Source: Nitrospira sp.
Lineage (GTDB): Bacteria; Nitrospirota; Nitrospiria; Nitrospirales; Nitrospiraceae
DNA: 64,000 nucleotides
Reading direction: 5' to 3'
NCBI GenBank assembly: GCA_022843785.1
Contig: JALHMZ010000001.1
Location: 19,516 to 83,515 of the forward strand
Under the pieces are notes generated by a model, which did no database searches, was not told the origin of the DNA, and saw nothing but the letters and a program-made list of their open reading frames with translations. Below, piece after piece: positions 25,151 to 33,900 of this stretch. A program made the position numbers and the translations under genes. Within the stretch, counting starts at the first letter, position 1; each line of letters starts with the position of its first letter.

Positions 25151-27072
25151 TAGAAGAACGCTTGCAGAGAAACCACCACATCATTATCGCGGTCGCGATG
25201 GTTGTAATCCATCCGCACCGCCCAGTTCTGAGCAAGAGTCACTCGTGAGCCCGCATACCAGCGGATGTCGTCCGATTTATCGCCGAACGGATACCGGCGA
25301 TACGACCACGACAGCATCAGTTTCCAGCGATCGGTCACATCCGCCAACATTCCCACCGTGGCGCCGCCGCCGACACGATGCCGCTCCTCATAGGCCTTGC
25401 TGTAGTTGGCCTCGGCCTCGGCGAACGCAAAATAGACTTCCCGATTAAGCACATGGGATTCCATCGCCGCCCCCACTCCTCCATCGGCCACCACGTTATC
25501 GCAGAGTTGACAGCCCCGCCGGCGGAGGGTGTCCATCCCCACGTTCACCCTCCATGACGGCGCGCGAAACAGATCATCGATCGGCGAGAGAGACAGGATA
25601 TTGATCAATGTCGCCCGTTCGACCCTGACGCGGTCCGCCTGATTGTAGCGCCGCACCGTTACGGCGAATGCTTCAAGTTGCGCGTCCGGCGTGTAGCCTG
25701 GCTCAGGGTCAAGCAGGTGGTGATAGACGGCGCGGAACGATGCCTCTTCGAACGTGTCATTATTGCGCCAGCCGCCTCCCAGCGTCACACGGGTTGTCCG
25801 GTGCCCCACATCCGGCTGTTTCGTAAAGGGACGAATGTTGATCTCCGCGGATGGGATCGACAGTTTGCTCCGCTCCGTCAGCACGCGCCGGTTACGCTCC
25901 TTGTAGACCGTCACTTCCGGATCATCGCTCTCGCCTTTGTAGCGGAGATAGTCCGACGCGACATCCAGCACCAAGGCTCGCCGCAAGATCGGCAACGATG
26001 AAAACGAAGACTCCTTCGCAATGTCCGGGTCACGCATGAGCCCTATCGACAGACTTCGTTCTTCATCGGTCAGCAGGGCCCGTTTTCTTTTGATGATGGT
26101 GCTACGGGAAGGCCGATAGGTCGGAGCACCCGCCAAACCCGGATAGTCGACGATGGCTCTGACCGTATCAGCCGGAATGGTCCAGAGATGGAACTGATCC
26201 CGCAGACGCAAATCGGGATTCGCGTACTCCAATAGAGAAAGGATGTGATACGAGCAATTTTCCTTGAAAAAGAAATAGTCGAAATACGCGTTTCCCATTT
26301 CCCAGGCATGCATGAGCAGCCGATCGATCTGATCAGGCGTCAAGTTCAGTTGATACTCCCACATATCGCGATTCTCGATGTCGCGATAGGCTTGGACCTT
26401 GAGGTAATAAGGAGGTGTGGAAAAAACTCCTTTGTATCCCCCGAAAACTCCTTTGTAGGCATACTCAAATCCGGCGTCGCCCGGCAGCTCCGCGGCATAA
26501 TCGATCGTGTAGGCCAGAAGCCTGGTCTGTTCGGTTTGCCCATTCTGGTCGATTCGAAAGAAGGTATGGCCGAACATCGAGGCGGGGTTATTCATGAAGG
26601 CGGCAGGAAAGATCAGACTGACCCCTTGCGGATTCATCTCCGCCCGCCATCGGTCGAACCGGTCACATGTCGCCGGCGCAAGCCGGTGAGGATCGAATTG
26701 CAACCGTTCCTTCAACCAGTGATACCGGGCGATGAAGGCGCATTGAGCTGGCTGTTTTAACTGCCCGACCGGGTCAGCAGCAAAGAATTGTGCGATCGTG
26801 GCATCAAGCTCAGCCTGCGGGTCGTACTTTCCGCGAGGCGAAAGGAAGAACTTCTCGTCGTCCGCCTCGCTGATCACCCTGCCAAATAGATCGACCCCGT
26901 AGTGGAGCAGCAACTGCCATTCCCGTTCATCCGCCAAACGGGTCTGTCTGGCCTGTTCGATCAGCTCCGTTTGATAGTCTTGGATGACCGGCTCAGCCTG
27001 GCTCCGGCCTGGGCTGGTGAGAAGAACGATAATGGCAAGAAAGATGTGGATCACTGCATCATGAGGAAACAC
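25150..27072 (-). CDS. DUF4105 (Lnb N-terminal-type) protein with C-terminal barrel-like domain
   Basis: A 640-residue exported protein: signal peptide (residues ~1-26), then the DUF4105 domain. Candidate papain-like residues are Cys273 in FKENCSYHILSLL and His169 in NNPASMFGHTFFR, the motifs shared with the Lnb lipoprotein N-acyltransferase family. The C-terminal ~250 residues are strand-rich with many alternating hydrophobic segments and end in Phe (VVSLQAFF), suggesting an outer-membrane barrel. It is a single gene with its TAG stop abutting a repeat element. Function by family: possibly acyl transfer or peptidase-like chemistry in the periplasm; not proven for this architecture. Confidence 0.8.
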   Translation of the reverse strand: MFPHDAVIHIFLAIIVLLTSPGRSQAEPVIQDYQTELIEQARQTRLADEREWQLLLHYGVDLFGRVISEADDEKFFLSPRGKYDPQAELDATIAQFFAADPVGQLKQPAQCAFIARYHWLKERLQFDPHRLAPATCDRFDRWRAEMNPQGVSLIFPAAFMNNPASMFGHTFFRIDQNGQTEQTRLLAYTIDYAAELPGDAGFEYAYKGVFGGYKGVFSTPPYYLKVQAYRDIENRDMWEYQLNLTPDQIDRLLMHAWEMGNAYFDYFFFKENCSYHILSLLEYANPDLRLRDQFHLWTIPADTVRAIVDYPGLAGAPTYRPSRSTIIKRKRALLTDEERSLSIGLMRDPDIAKESSFSSLPILRRALVLDVASDYLRYKGESDDPEVTVYKERNRRVLTERSKLSIPSAEINIRPFTKQPDVGHRTTRVTLGGGWRNNDTFEEASFRAVYHHLLDPEPGYTPDAQLEAFAVTVRRYNQADRVRVERATLINILSLSPIDDLFRAPSWRVNVGMDTLRRRGCQLCDNVVADGGVGAAMESHVLNREVYFAFAEAEANYSKAYEERHRVGGGATVGMLADVTDRWKLMLSWSYRRYPFGDKSDDIRWYAGSRVTLAQNWAVRMDYNHRDRDNDVVVSLQAFF

Positions 27073-27075
27073 AAA

Positions 27076-27103
27076 GGGGCTTCCACCCTACGGTGGAAGC
27101 CCC
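27076..27103 (-). terminator. Intrinsic terminator after the DUF3015 gene
   Basis: GGGGCTTCCACC / GGTGGAAGCCCC form a perfect 12-bp stem with a CTAC loop. Read on the minus strand it follows the DUF3015 stop by about 15 bases and is followed by TTTGTGTTT. It also separates that gene from the DUF4105 start at 27072. Confidence 0.8.
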
Positions 27104-27118
27104 CTGAAACAGACGCGC

Positions 27119-27628
27119 TTAGTCCAGCGCAACCTTGACCAACGAAGAATCGGCTGAAATCCCTTCATTCAATGCCTGGACCATTGCTGCCGGGGAAAGA
27201 TCGCCCGCACCGGAGAGGGCTGCATAGCGCTCTTGGGCCATCGCAAAGAAGGCCGTATGCTGCGGCTGCGCAACTCCCAGAAGCGTGGCCATCGAGGCCA
27301 GGTGCTCACCGCGGCCCTGCGCCATTTCCTGAGCCAGCGCATCGGCGTTCAGCTCTGCAAACATGGTGGCCTTCTGTTCCGCCCACCACCGGCCATCGTC
27401 CGTACAACCAGATGTTCCACTGCTGATGGCAAACGTGTTGTATCCCGTAGCATTCAATGTCGCCATCAAAACCTGCGCGCCCTTCGTCTTGGCATTAGGA
27501 TAGTTCTGGAACGCAAGCTTGCCCAATCCGCATCCAGGACCCGTATCCGGCGTGCCGGCCGCCAAGGCAAATCCGCCTGGCATTGCGACGAACATTCCGA
27601 CGATCGCCAACATGCTGAGCTTCTTCAT
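27119..27628 (-). CDS. DUF3015 family exported protein
   Basis: A 169-residue protein. The start at 27628 is set by a very strong ribosome site (AAGGAGGAA) and a clean signal peptide (MKKLSMLAIVGMFVAMPGGFALA). The mature part has PGCGLGKLAF, GYNTFAISSGTSGC, and a C-terminal helical half (LNADALAQEMAQGRGEHLASMATLLG) characteristic of DUF3015. Cys in PGCG and SGC may form a disulfide. Function unknown; periplasmic location likely. It is followed by a strong terminator and preceded by a TATAAT box, so it is probably monocistronic. Confidence 0.83.
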   Translation of the reverse strand: MKKLSMLAIVGMFVAMPGGFALAAGTPDTGPGCGLGKLAFQNYPNAKTKGAQVLMATLNATGYNTFAISSGTSGCTDDGRWWAEQKATMFAELNADALAQEMAQGRGEHLASMATLLGVAQPQHTAFFAMAQERYAALSGAGDLSPAAMVQALNEGISADSSLVKVALD

Positions 27629-27689
27629 GCATTCCTCCTTGATAGGTGAGTGAAGGCCCAAAGCCACCGACTGAACATCCCTGAGGGTG

Positions 27690-27695
27690 ATTATA
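27690..27695 (-). promoter_or_regulatory. TATAAT -10 box for the DUF3015 gene
   Basis: Read on the minus strand a perfect TATAAT lies about 62 bases upstream of the ATG; CTGGCA sits at 17-base spacing as a weak -35. Confidence 0.4.
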
Positions 27696-27726
27696 GACAA
27701 ATCGTAGCCAAGTGCCAGCACTTTTT

Positions 27727-28338
27727 TTATCCCCGTTCCATTGCCGCCGATTCATTCAAGGTTACATCCCGGCCCTGAGTGATCGATCTCAGTTGATCGC
27801 CTGTCCACTGCTGCACAACTCGACCATCGCGATCGAGAACGGTGACGGCGCCGTCGGCCCCGTACTCCGCCTCCGCCAACACAATACCGCTCTCATCAAT
27901 GAGGCGATAACCTGAACCATTGACGATAATCGTCGCCCGGCGCTCGACGATTCCATGGCGCTCATAGGTGACCCGCGCGCCCCCGTCTGTCTGCGTCCAT
28001 CGGATCGTCGTCTCGCCAAGGACAACCACCTTGGTTGTTCCATCACGATTCAAGTCCGCCGCCTTAACCGGGTTATCTCCGCTCCAAAACTGAATTGAGT
28101 TGAAAATGAATCCATCCAGCAGTGCCGAAAACATGTACACCGGCACAACGATCATGCCGAAGAACACGAATTCCTTCATCCATTTGTCGCTGACTTCCCC
28201 GCTGCCTTTGATGCCGCTGTTCCAGTGATACACGTTCTTCGTAAGGTTGAACGGACCGTAACAGGCCGTGGTCGCCATCATGAAACAGGCCAACACCCCT
28301 GCCGTGACAAGCTTTCTATGAAATCGACACAACTTCAT
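27727..28338 (-). CDS. DUF3332 family membrane/lipoprotein-like protein
   Basis: A 203-residue protein. The start at 28338 is supported by AAAGGAGG upstream. The N-terminus MKLCRFHRKLVTAGVLACFMMATTACYGPF has a lipobox-like TTAC; a second hydrophobic stretch FVFFGMIVVPVYMFSALLDGFIFNSIQFW then NPV matches DUF3332. The C-terminal ~100 residues are beta-rich (VVVLGETTIRWTQTDGG, then AEAEYGADGAVTVLDRDG). Function unknown. It lies downstream of the M48 peptidase gene with a 73-base gap. Confidence 0.78.
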   Translation of the reverse strand: MKLCRFHRKLVTAGVLACFMMATTACYGPFNLTKNVYHWNSGIKGSGEVSDKWMKEFVFFGMIVVPVYMFSALLDGFIFNSIQFWSGDNPVKAADLNRDGTTKVVVLGETTIRWTQTDGGARVTYERHGIVERRATIIVNGSGYRLIDESGIVLAEAEYGADGAVTVLDRDGRVVQQWTGDQLRSITQGRDVTLNESAAMERG

Positions 28339-28411
28339 CTGGCCTCCTTTCAGGAAATTGAACAGCATACGTGCCTCCGCTTTCATGAACAGTTCACCGG
28401 ATAAGCGCGCG

Positions 28412-29554
28412 TTACGGTTTAGCAGCCGGCTCTCCCCCAAGCGCTCCACGGACCTTGGTCCAATCAAAACTGAAGGGGGCAGGAACCATCTTCGGCATGG
28501 CTGCCAGCTCGGCTTTCAGCCGTTCGGCCCGTGCGCCGCTCATCGGATGGGTCGAGAGCCACTCCGTGCGCCCTTCATCTTTTTCCGACAGTTGTTCAAA
28601 AAAACGAATCATGCCGGAGGGATCGATTTTCGCCCGATGAAGCAGTTGCAGCCCGGTCAGATCCGCTTCCGTTTCCTGCTCCCGGCCGAATTTCAAAGTC
28701 AGCAATTCGACCCCCAGCTGCTTCATCATCCCCGCCAAGCCCTGGTGATTCCCGAGCACGATGGACAGGACAGCCACAAGGCCGAGCTGCTTCACGATCC
28801 GCTCCAATCCATGCCGCTGCAACACATGGTTCAGCTCATGGCCCATCACACCCGCCACTTCTTCCCCGCTGTCCGCTTTTTTCATCAGGCCGGTGAATAC
28901 GACGATATAGCCGCCGGGCAGGGCAAAGGCATTCACGACATCGCTCTTCACAACCGTCACTTCGAACTTGTAGGGGCTGTTCGGGATCTGCTCCACAAGG
29001 CGGTGCGTGATTTCCTCGACGGCTGACACCGCGACGCCTTCTTTCATAACGTCTTGCTGCGCGAGAAAATCCTTATAGGCCGACTCGCCCAGTTTCTGCT
29101 CCCATTCTACGGGAATCCGATCGACGGCCATTTCAACCAGCAGATCGGACCCGAACCACAATCCCAGCACCACGACCAACACAGTCCCTCCGATGACGCT
29201 CCAGACCATCCGATGCCGGTGGCGTGCCTGCCGGACATGCTCCGCAGCACGATCGAGCGGAGCACGCAACTGATCAGGAGCCGCCTGACGGAACGCGCGG
29301 ATCACATCGGGATGCTTAAGATAGAGCGTCCGCTCCCCGGCTGCACCAACCCATCTCACAACAAGCTGGTCATGATCGAATCCACCTGCAGCAACCGTTA
29401 ACGCTGAGAATGAAGCTGATTCCGATCGGTCTTCGGCGGCGCCGGACAGGAACATGACCGTGATCCCGTGATCTTCGACCTGAACCAGGCAAGGCTCGCC
29501 ACTCGCGGGAAACTCCTGGCCGAAACAAAGGGCATTGGGTTGAAATTCGGTCAT
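28412..29554 (-). CDS. M48 family zinc metallopeptidase, membrane-anchored
   Basis: A 380-residue protein. The N-terminal ~110 residues are a soluble domain (MTEFQPNALCFGQEF...), followed by one membrane segment (about residues 117-136) and a periplasmic-type M48 domain. The zinc motif HELNH is at 239-243, and the third ligand is the Glu in EQETEADLTGLQLL. The family includes BepA/HtpX/Oma1-like quality-control proteases. The extra N-terminal domain resembles the layout of YfgC/YcaL relatives with unusual inserts. It is transcribed with the DUF3332 gene downstream. Confidence 0.85.
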   Translation of the reverse strand: MTEFQPNALCFGQEFPASGEPCLVQVEDHGITVMFLSGAAEDRSESASFSALTVAAGGFDHDQLVVRWVGAAGERTLYLKHPDVIRAFRQAAPDQLRAPLDRAAEHVRQARHRHRMVWSVIGGTVLVVVLGLWFGSDLLVEMAVDRIPVEWEQKLGESAYKDFLAQQDVMKEGVAVSAVEEITHRLVEQIPNSPYKFEVTVVKSDVVNAFALPGGYIVVFTGLMKKADSGEEVAGVMGHELNHVLQRHGLERIVKQLGLVAVLSIVLGNHQGLAGMMKQLGVELLTLKFGREQETEADLTGLQLLHRAKIDPSGMIRFFEQLSEKDEGRTEWLSTHPMSGARAERLKAELAAMPKMVPAPFSFDWTKVRGALGGEPAAKP

Positions 29555-29598
29555 GGCGTCGTTCCCGATTGATTCATTGACGTCGGAATGTTCTCGAT

Positions 29599-29720
29599 CG
29601 GATGCTCAAAACGGCGGCCAACGAGGCCGCAGGCGAGAAAGAACCGCAGGCGTACCCTCTGGGGTACGTTGAGGATTGTTTCGAGCCGAGAACAAAGTTG
29701 GCGGGCGTTTTCAGCATCCG
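29599..29720. repeat. Family B element with GGATGCTCAAAA-type ends (122 bp)
   Basis: Left end CGGATGCTCAAAAC, right end GTTTTCAGCATCCG, with GAGGCCGCAGGCGAGAAAGA and a small TACCCTCTGGGGTA hairpin inside. The right end is immediately adjacent to the TAG stop (29721-29723) of the AIM24-family gene, the same geometry as at 25150. Confidence 0.7.
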
Positions 29721-30404
29721 CTACTCTGAGACCGGGATGAACTGCCGTACCCAGGCTCCGAAGCTGCCGGGGTTTCGGCTTTGGATATAGACCACACCCG
29801 GCCCTCGAAACCGACAGACAAACCCTTCGCCGGACGTGAAACTTGCGACCCACCCGGAAGCGGCCTTTTCGATATTGTAGGAAGTCGTCGCCGACCACGC
29901 AACAAGGTGACTGTTGTCGACGATGTATTCCTGATCCGGTTTCAACTCGATTTTATGAATCGCCCCGAAGCTGTTCAGAATCAACGTGCCTTTGCCGCCG
30001 ATTTTCAGAAGAAAGAAACCCTCTCCTCCCATGAGCCCGCGGGTCAGGCTCTGCATCTTGCTCTCGATGGCCACGGAATCGGCGCCGGCCAGAAAGCCGT
30101 CTTTCTGAACCATGTACTCATTCACGCCGTCGAGCTCCATGATGACGATCTCCCCGGGCACCGTTGGCGCCAGTAAGACTTCTCCCGGCCCACGGCTCGC
30201 TCGCAACGTTTGGAAGAAAAATTTCTCTCCCGTCAGCAACTTGCGAGAGAGCGCGCCAAGAAACCCGCCCTCCATTTTGCTTTCAATGTCGATCGTCGGA
30301 GAAGAGGCCACCATGGCCCCGGACTCAGCCTTGATATGCTCCCCCGCCGCAAGTTCGACCCGCACCATCGGAAATGCCCCGGGATATAAAATTTCACTTC
30401 TCAT
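29721..30404 (-). CDS. TIGR00266 / AIM24 family protein
   Basis: A 227-residue beta-rich protein. It opens MRSEILYPGAFPMVRVELAAGEHIKAESGAMV and contains GGFLGALSRKLLTGEKFFFQ and GEGFFLLKIGGKGTLILNSFGA, then YIVDNSHLVAWS: the ordered blocks of the AIM24 family, a double-stranded beta-helix-like repeat. The family is widespread and its molecular role is unsettled. A GAAGGAG site precedes the ATG. The stop codon touches a family B repeat. Confidence 0.87.
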   Translation of the reverse strand: MRSEILYPGAFPMVRVELAAGEHIKAESGAMVASSPTIDIESKMEGGFLGALSRKLLTGEKFFFQTLRASRGPGEVLLAPTVPGEIVIMELDGVNEYMVQKDGFLAGADSVAIESKMQSLTRGLMGGEGFFLLKIGGKGTLILNSFGAIHKIELKPDQEYIVDNSHLVAWSATTSYNIEKAASGWVASFTSGEGFVCRFRGPGVVYIQSRNPGSFGAWVRQFIPVSE

Positions 30405-30440
30405 GTAGTTTCTCCTTCTTTCTTGTTCTCACATCATCAA

Positions 30441-30560
30441 CGGGACAGGGCAAGTCGATGTCTGGTTGCGCGCATGCACCGAGCACCGCCCATTACGTGG
30501 CTTTCAGATGAAACGTGCGTGCGCGGTGCGCGAGCAGCAGACACGACCTGCCCTGTCCCG
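30441..30560. repeat. Interrupted palindromic element, family A copy 2 (120 bp)
   Basis: Outer arms CGGGACAGGGCAAGTCG (30441) and its near-complement CGACCTGCCCTGTCCCG (ending 30560) enclose half-sites TGCGCGCATGCACCGAGC and GTGCGTGCGCGGTGCGCG. The core matches the copy at 41221-41340 closely, but the arm sequences are unrelated to those of the other copies. It ends 2 bases before the stop of the gene fragment at 30562. Confidence 0.75.
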
Positions 30561-30561
30561 T

Positions 30562-30807
30562 TCACCCCGCCACCCATCCGTATGCCTGAAAACTCGGTTC
30601 CGGCCCTTCCTCCAGATAGCTCATTCTCAGCCGACCCAGTACATCCGCCGGCAACTCGTTCCGCTTCGCTGTCGCGTCGATGGCGAAGACCCGCGCCGAG
30701 TTCAGCCCGAAAATCTGCTCTTTCACCCGGCGAGTAAGCGGCTGGTAGCGATATGCCTCCTCATTCCAGAATCGTTGCGAAATGGAGTCGGTCGCACTAT
30801 TGCTCAT
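30562..30807 (-). pseudogene. C-terminal remnant of an amidohydrolase-like gene
   Basis: An 81-codon frame whose last ~55 residues (VKEQIFGLNSARVFAIDATAKRNELPADVL...YGWVAG) look like the extreme C-terminus of amidohydrolase-2 family (metal-dependent TIM-barrel) proteins, where an 'IFGLNAARVFGID'-like segment closes the barrel. The rest of the barrel is missing: upstream sequence 30808-30940 contains no continuation. It could be translated from its own ATG but would lack a fold, so I call it a relic. Confidence 0.45.
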
Positions 30808-30940
30808 TCCTATCCGGCGTCAGGGTGGAGGCGATTGTGTGAAATACCACTACGAGTGTCAAGCCCGAATGGCTACGGGCTATGCGAAGAGCGCGACGCG
30901 AAATTGGCGGGTTCGAAAGAAGACTGCGGTGAGATGGCTC

Positions 30941-33900
30941 TCAATTGACCGGGATCGCGACGACCACATCGGACTGCGAATCGCCATCCTGATCTTTGCC
31001 GTCATGTCCGACACTATACAGCACACGCTTCTTCAGATTCACCAGCATCGGAAATCCGGTATATGGATCATAGAATTTCTGTCCGGCCTTGGCAATGCGC
31101 GGCAGGAGCTCGGCATCCTGAGGGCCTCGGCGTATCCACGCCTGCAGACTGGCAAGACGCAAATGCGCCTCCACATCGACGACCAACCCATTATAGAGAT
31201 CCCAGGGCGCCAACGGTTCCAGCCCAATGACATTCTCGACCGGATTCACAAAATAGTCTTTCACTGAATCTGCCGGAAAGGACATATAATTGCTCCATCT
31301 CGGCAGGGCGCCATACTGCCCCTCGGCCGACGCCTTGGAGGACGCTTCATAATAGTCGGCATAATCGTTGAGCCGCCGCTGTTTCGGCAGTGGAAGAAAT
31401 GACGCGACGGCCGCCGGCACCGTTTGTTTTTTCTCTTTCGCCACCTTCAATTGGGCATCGAAGCTCTTTGCCGCATGGACCAACTCACTCTGCATCGGCC
31501 AACGCACCGACAGTTCGTCCTGATCAAGCGGGCGCAGCATTTTCGCGAGACGCCCCAGATGTTTCCCGTCAAAATCCGACGATATCAGAAGCCCGGAGGC
31601 AACCGTGATGTCGTCATTCATCGCTTGGAGCGCCAGAGTTTTCACAGGGAGCGTCCTGGCCTGGCCCAACGCAATGCGCCAGGCTTCCAGATCCATTTCA
31701 AGCCGATCGATTCCGATATCGATCCCCTGAGCAAATCCTTCCGCCACATACAGGCGATGCGCAAAGCTGATGTCGGCGCAAGGCGGACTGATGCCCTGGC
31801 CATAACCCCAATCTTCAAATGACAGCTTATGCCATTGTCCATACCGGCTCAGCATCGGCCCCGTCTGCCCCGCCAACTTACCGATAGAATCACGGTGCAA
31901 TTTGAATCGGCCAGCAGGGTCCGATCCTTTGAACCATCCGCTCAGGGCCTTCGCAGACACATCTGATTGCCCTGTAGGTGGGCCATCACTGGCGCCTCCA
32001 AAGCAGGCTAACGCTTTATCTGCATCCTGCAAATCGGGCTTTCGTTCATATCCCGCTTGAATGGGGTCTTGCCCGCGAGGCGCGTCGAATCCCAGCAGGA
32101 GCAGATACCCGTTCTTATTGATGTCCGACAGCCTTCGCTGCGGGCTGGTGGTCAAGTTGCTGAACGCGGAAGACGGGGGTTCTTCCATAATGGCCCATAC
32201 CAAACCTATAGCTCCAATTCCCAGCACCACCAGCGTACATGAAAACACCACCAGCGCAATGACGGACATGACGATCGCGCGAGTCGTGGAGAAGCAGGAT
32301 CGAATAAAACTGGATAGGGCGATACCGAGACGATTCAACTTTGATGGCAGTTTGGGGCGCGGCTTTGGTTGTGTCGTGCGTTCTCGTGTATCCGTCTGCC
32401 TGTGCAGATCTGCTGATTCGGACAGAACACCGGCGGCACCCTGTGCCGAATAGATCGCACTCGATTCTCCCCACACTGGTGCACTCGGCTCTGCCTCCAA
32501 CATCGGAGAGGTCGGAGACTCTCCGGCGAACCGGATAGACTCACTGGTTTTGATCCATTCCTTCGGCGCTGATACAGGCTCAAGAGGAGTTTTTGCTTGA
32601 ACCAATACCGGGGTTGGCTCCTCCTGTTCGGCCTGACGATCAGGCATTTCATCGAGAATCGCAAACGAACCAGCCGTCTTCGGTATCGGCGCCACTTGAG
32701 ATTCCGACATGTCTTCCTGAAAAGCGACCCCAAGTTCGACAGAATCTCCAGTTGGTGAAAAGGCAACGTTTTCAGATTGAGGATTAAGCGGAGCAACGTC
32801 CGCAGCCGGTAGCGGGTTCTCTTCGGAAACCCACTGAGACGCGGGCGCCGCCTGTTCCAAGGACAGTCGAGGCTCTCCAGCAAAGGCAAAGGTGGAAGGC
32901 TGCTCGTCCACTGCTCCATCGGCGGATTGATAGGCCACAGGAGCAACGGCTGAAGAGAAATCCGTAGTAACAGGGGCCGCCTCGAACAGAGATGGAGCAG
33001 GCGACATTCCCGTGAGGGAAAAGGTGTCCGCTTCCGACGCGCTATCGGCGGTTGAAGGAACAGAGAGCGGAAGCTCTTGCGTATAAACCGGTTCCGGGTG
33101 AACTGCGGGTGTCTGCTCGACCGGAGATTCAACGACCGATTCCTGCACCTGCTGCTGAGGAATGACGATAGCGGATTCCTGAACCTGATCCCAGGGCATT
33201 GGGGTCGCTTCAGAGGGGGACGCCGCCACACTCAGGGGCGAGGTCGCGTGCGTAGCTTCCTGAATTTCAATCGTGCCGGGATCGACTTCCTGTCTGTACA
33301 AAGGCGGCTGTAAAACAGAAGCTGCGACTCCAACCTTCAATGTGTTCTGGAAGACCGAGTCCCAGGACAACTCTCCTCCGCTCAGCCCTGCAGCCAGGCT
33401 CGCTGAACTCTGAGCCGGGCCAAGCGAGGATGACAGCGTATCCGCCGATTCCGCACTCAGCTGATCCGGAGTGCCGACCGTCGATTCCTGCACCTCATCC
33501 CATGGCATCGGAGCTGGAACCGATTGCGGCGCCGTCTCCTGGTGAGTTTCCAACGGCTGGCTGTCCCACACTTGACCCGGCTCCGTGGTGACCGCAGTCG
33601 GATCTTCCAACTGCGACGGAACTGAGCCGGGCACAAGACCAGATGACAGCGTATCCGCCGATTCCGCACTCAGCTGATCCGGAATGCTGACCGTCGATTC
33701 CTGCACCTCATCCCATGGCATCGGAGCTGGAACCGATTGCGGCGCCGTCTCCTGGTGAGTTTCCAACGGCTGGCTGTCCCACACTTGACCCGGCTCCGTG
33801 GTGACCGCAGTCGGATCTTCCAACTGCGACGGAACTGAGCCGGGCACAAGACCAGATGACAGCGTATCCGCCGATTCCGCACTCAGCTGATCCGGAATGC

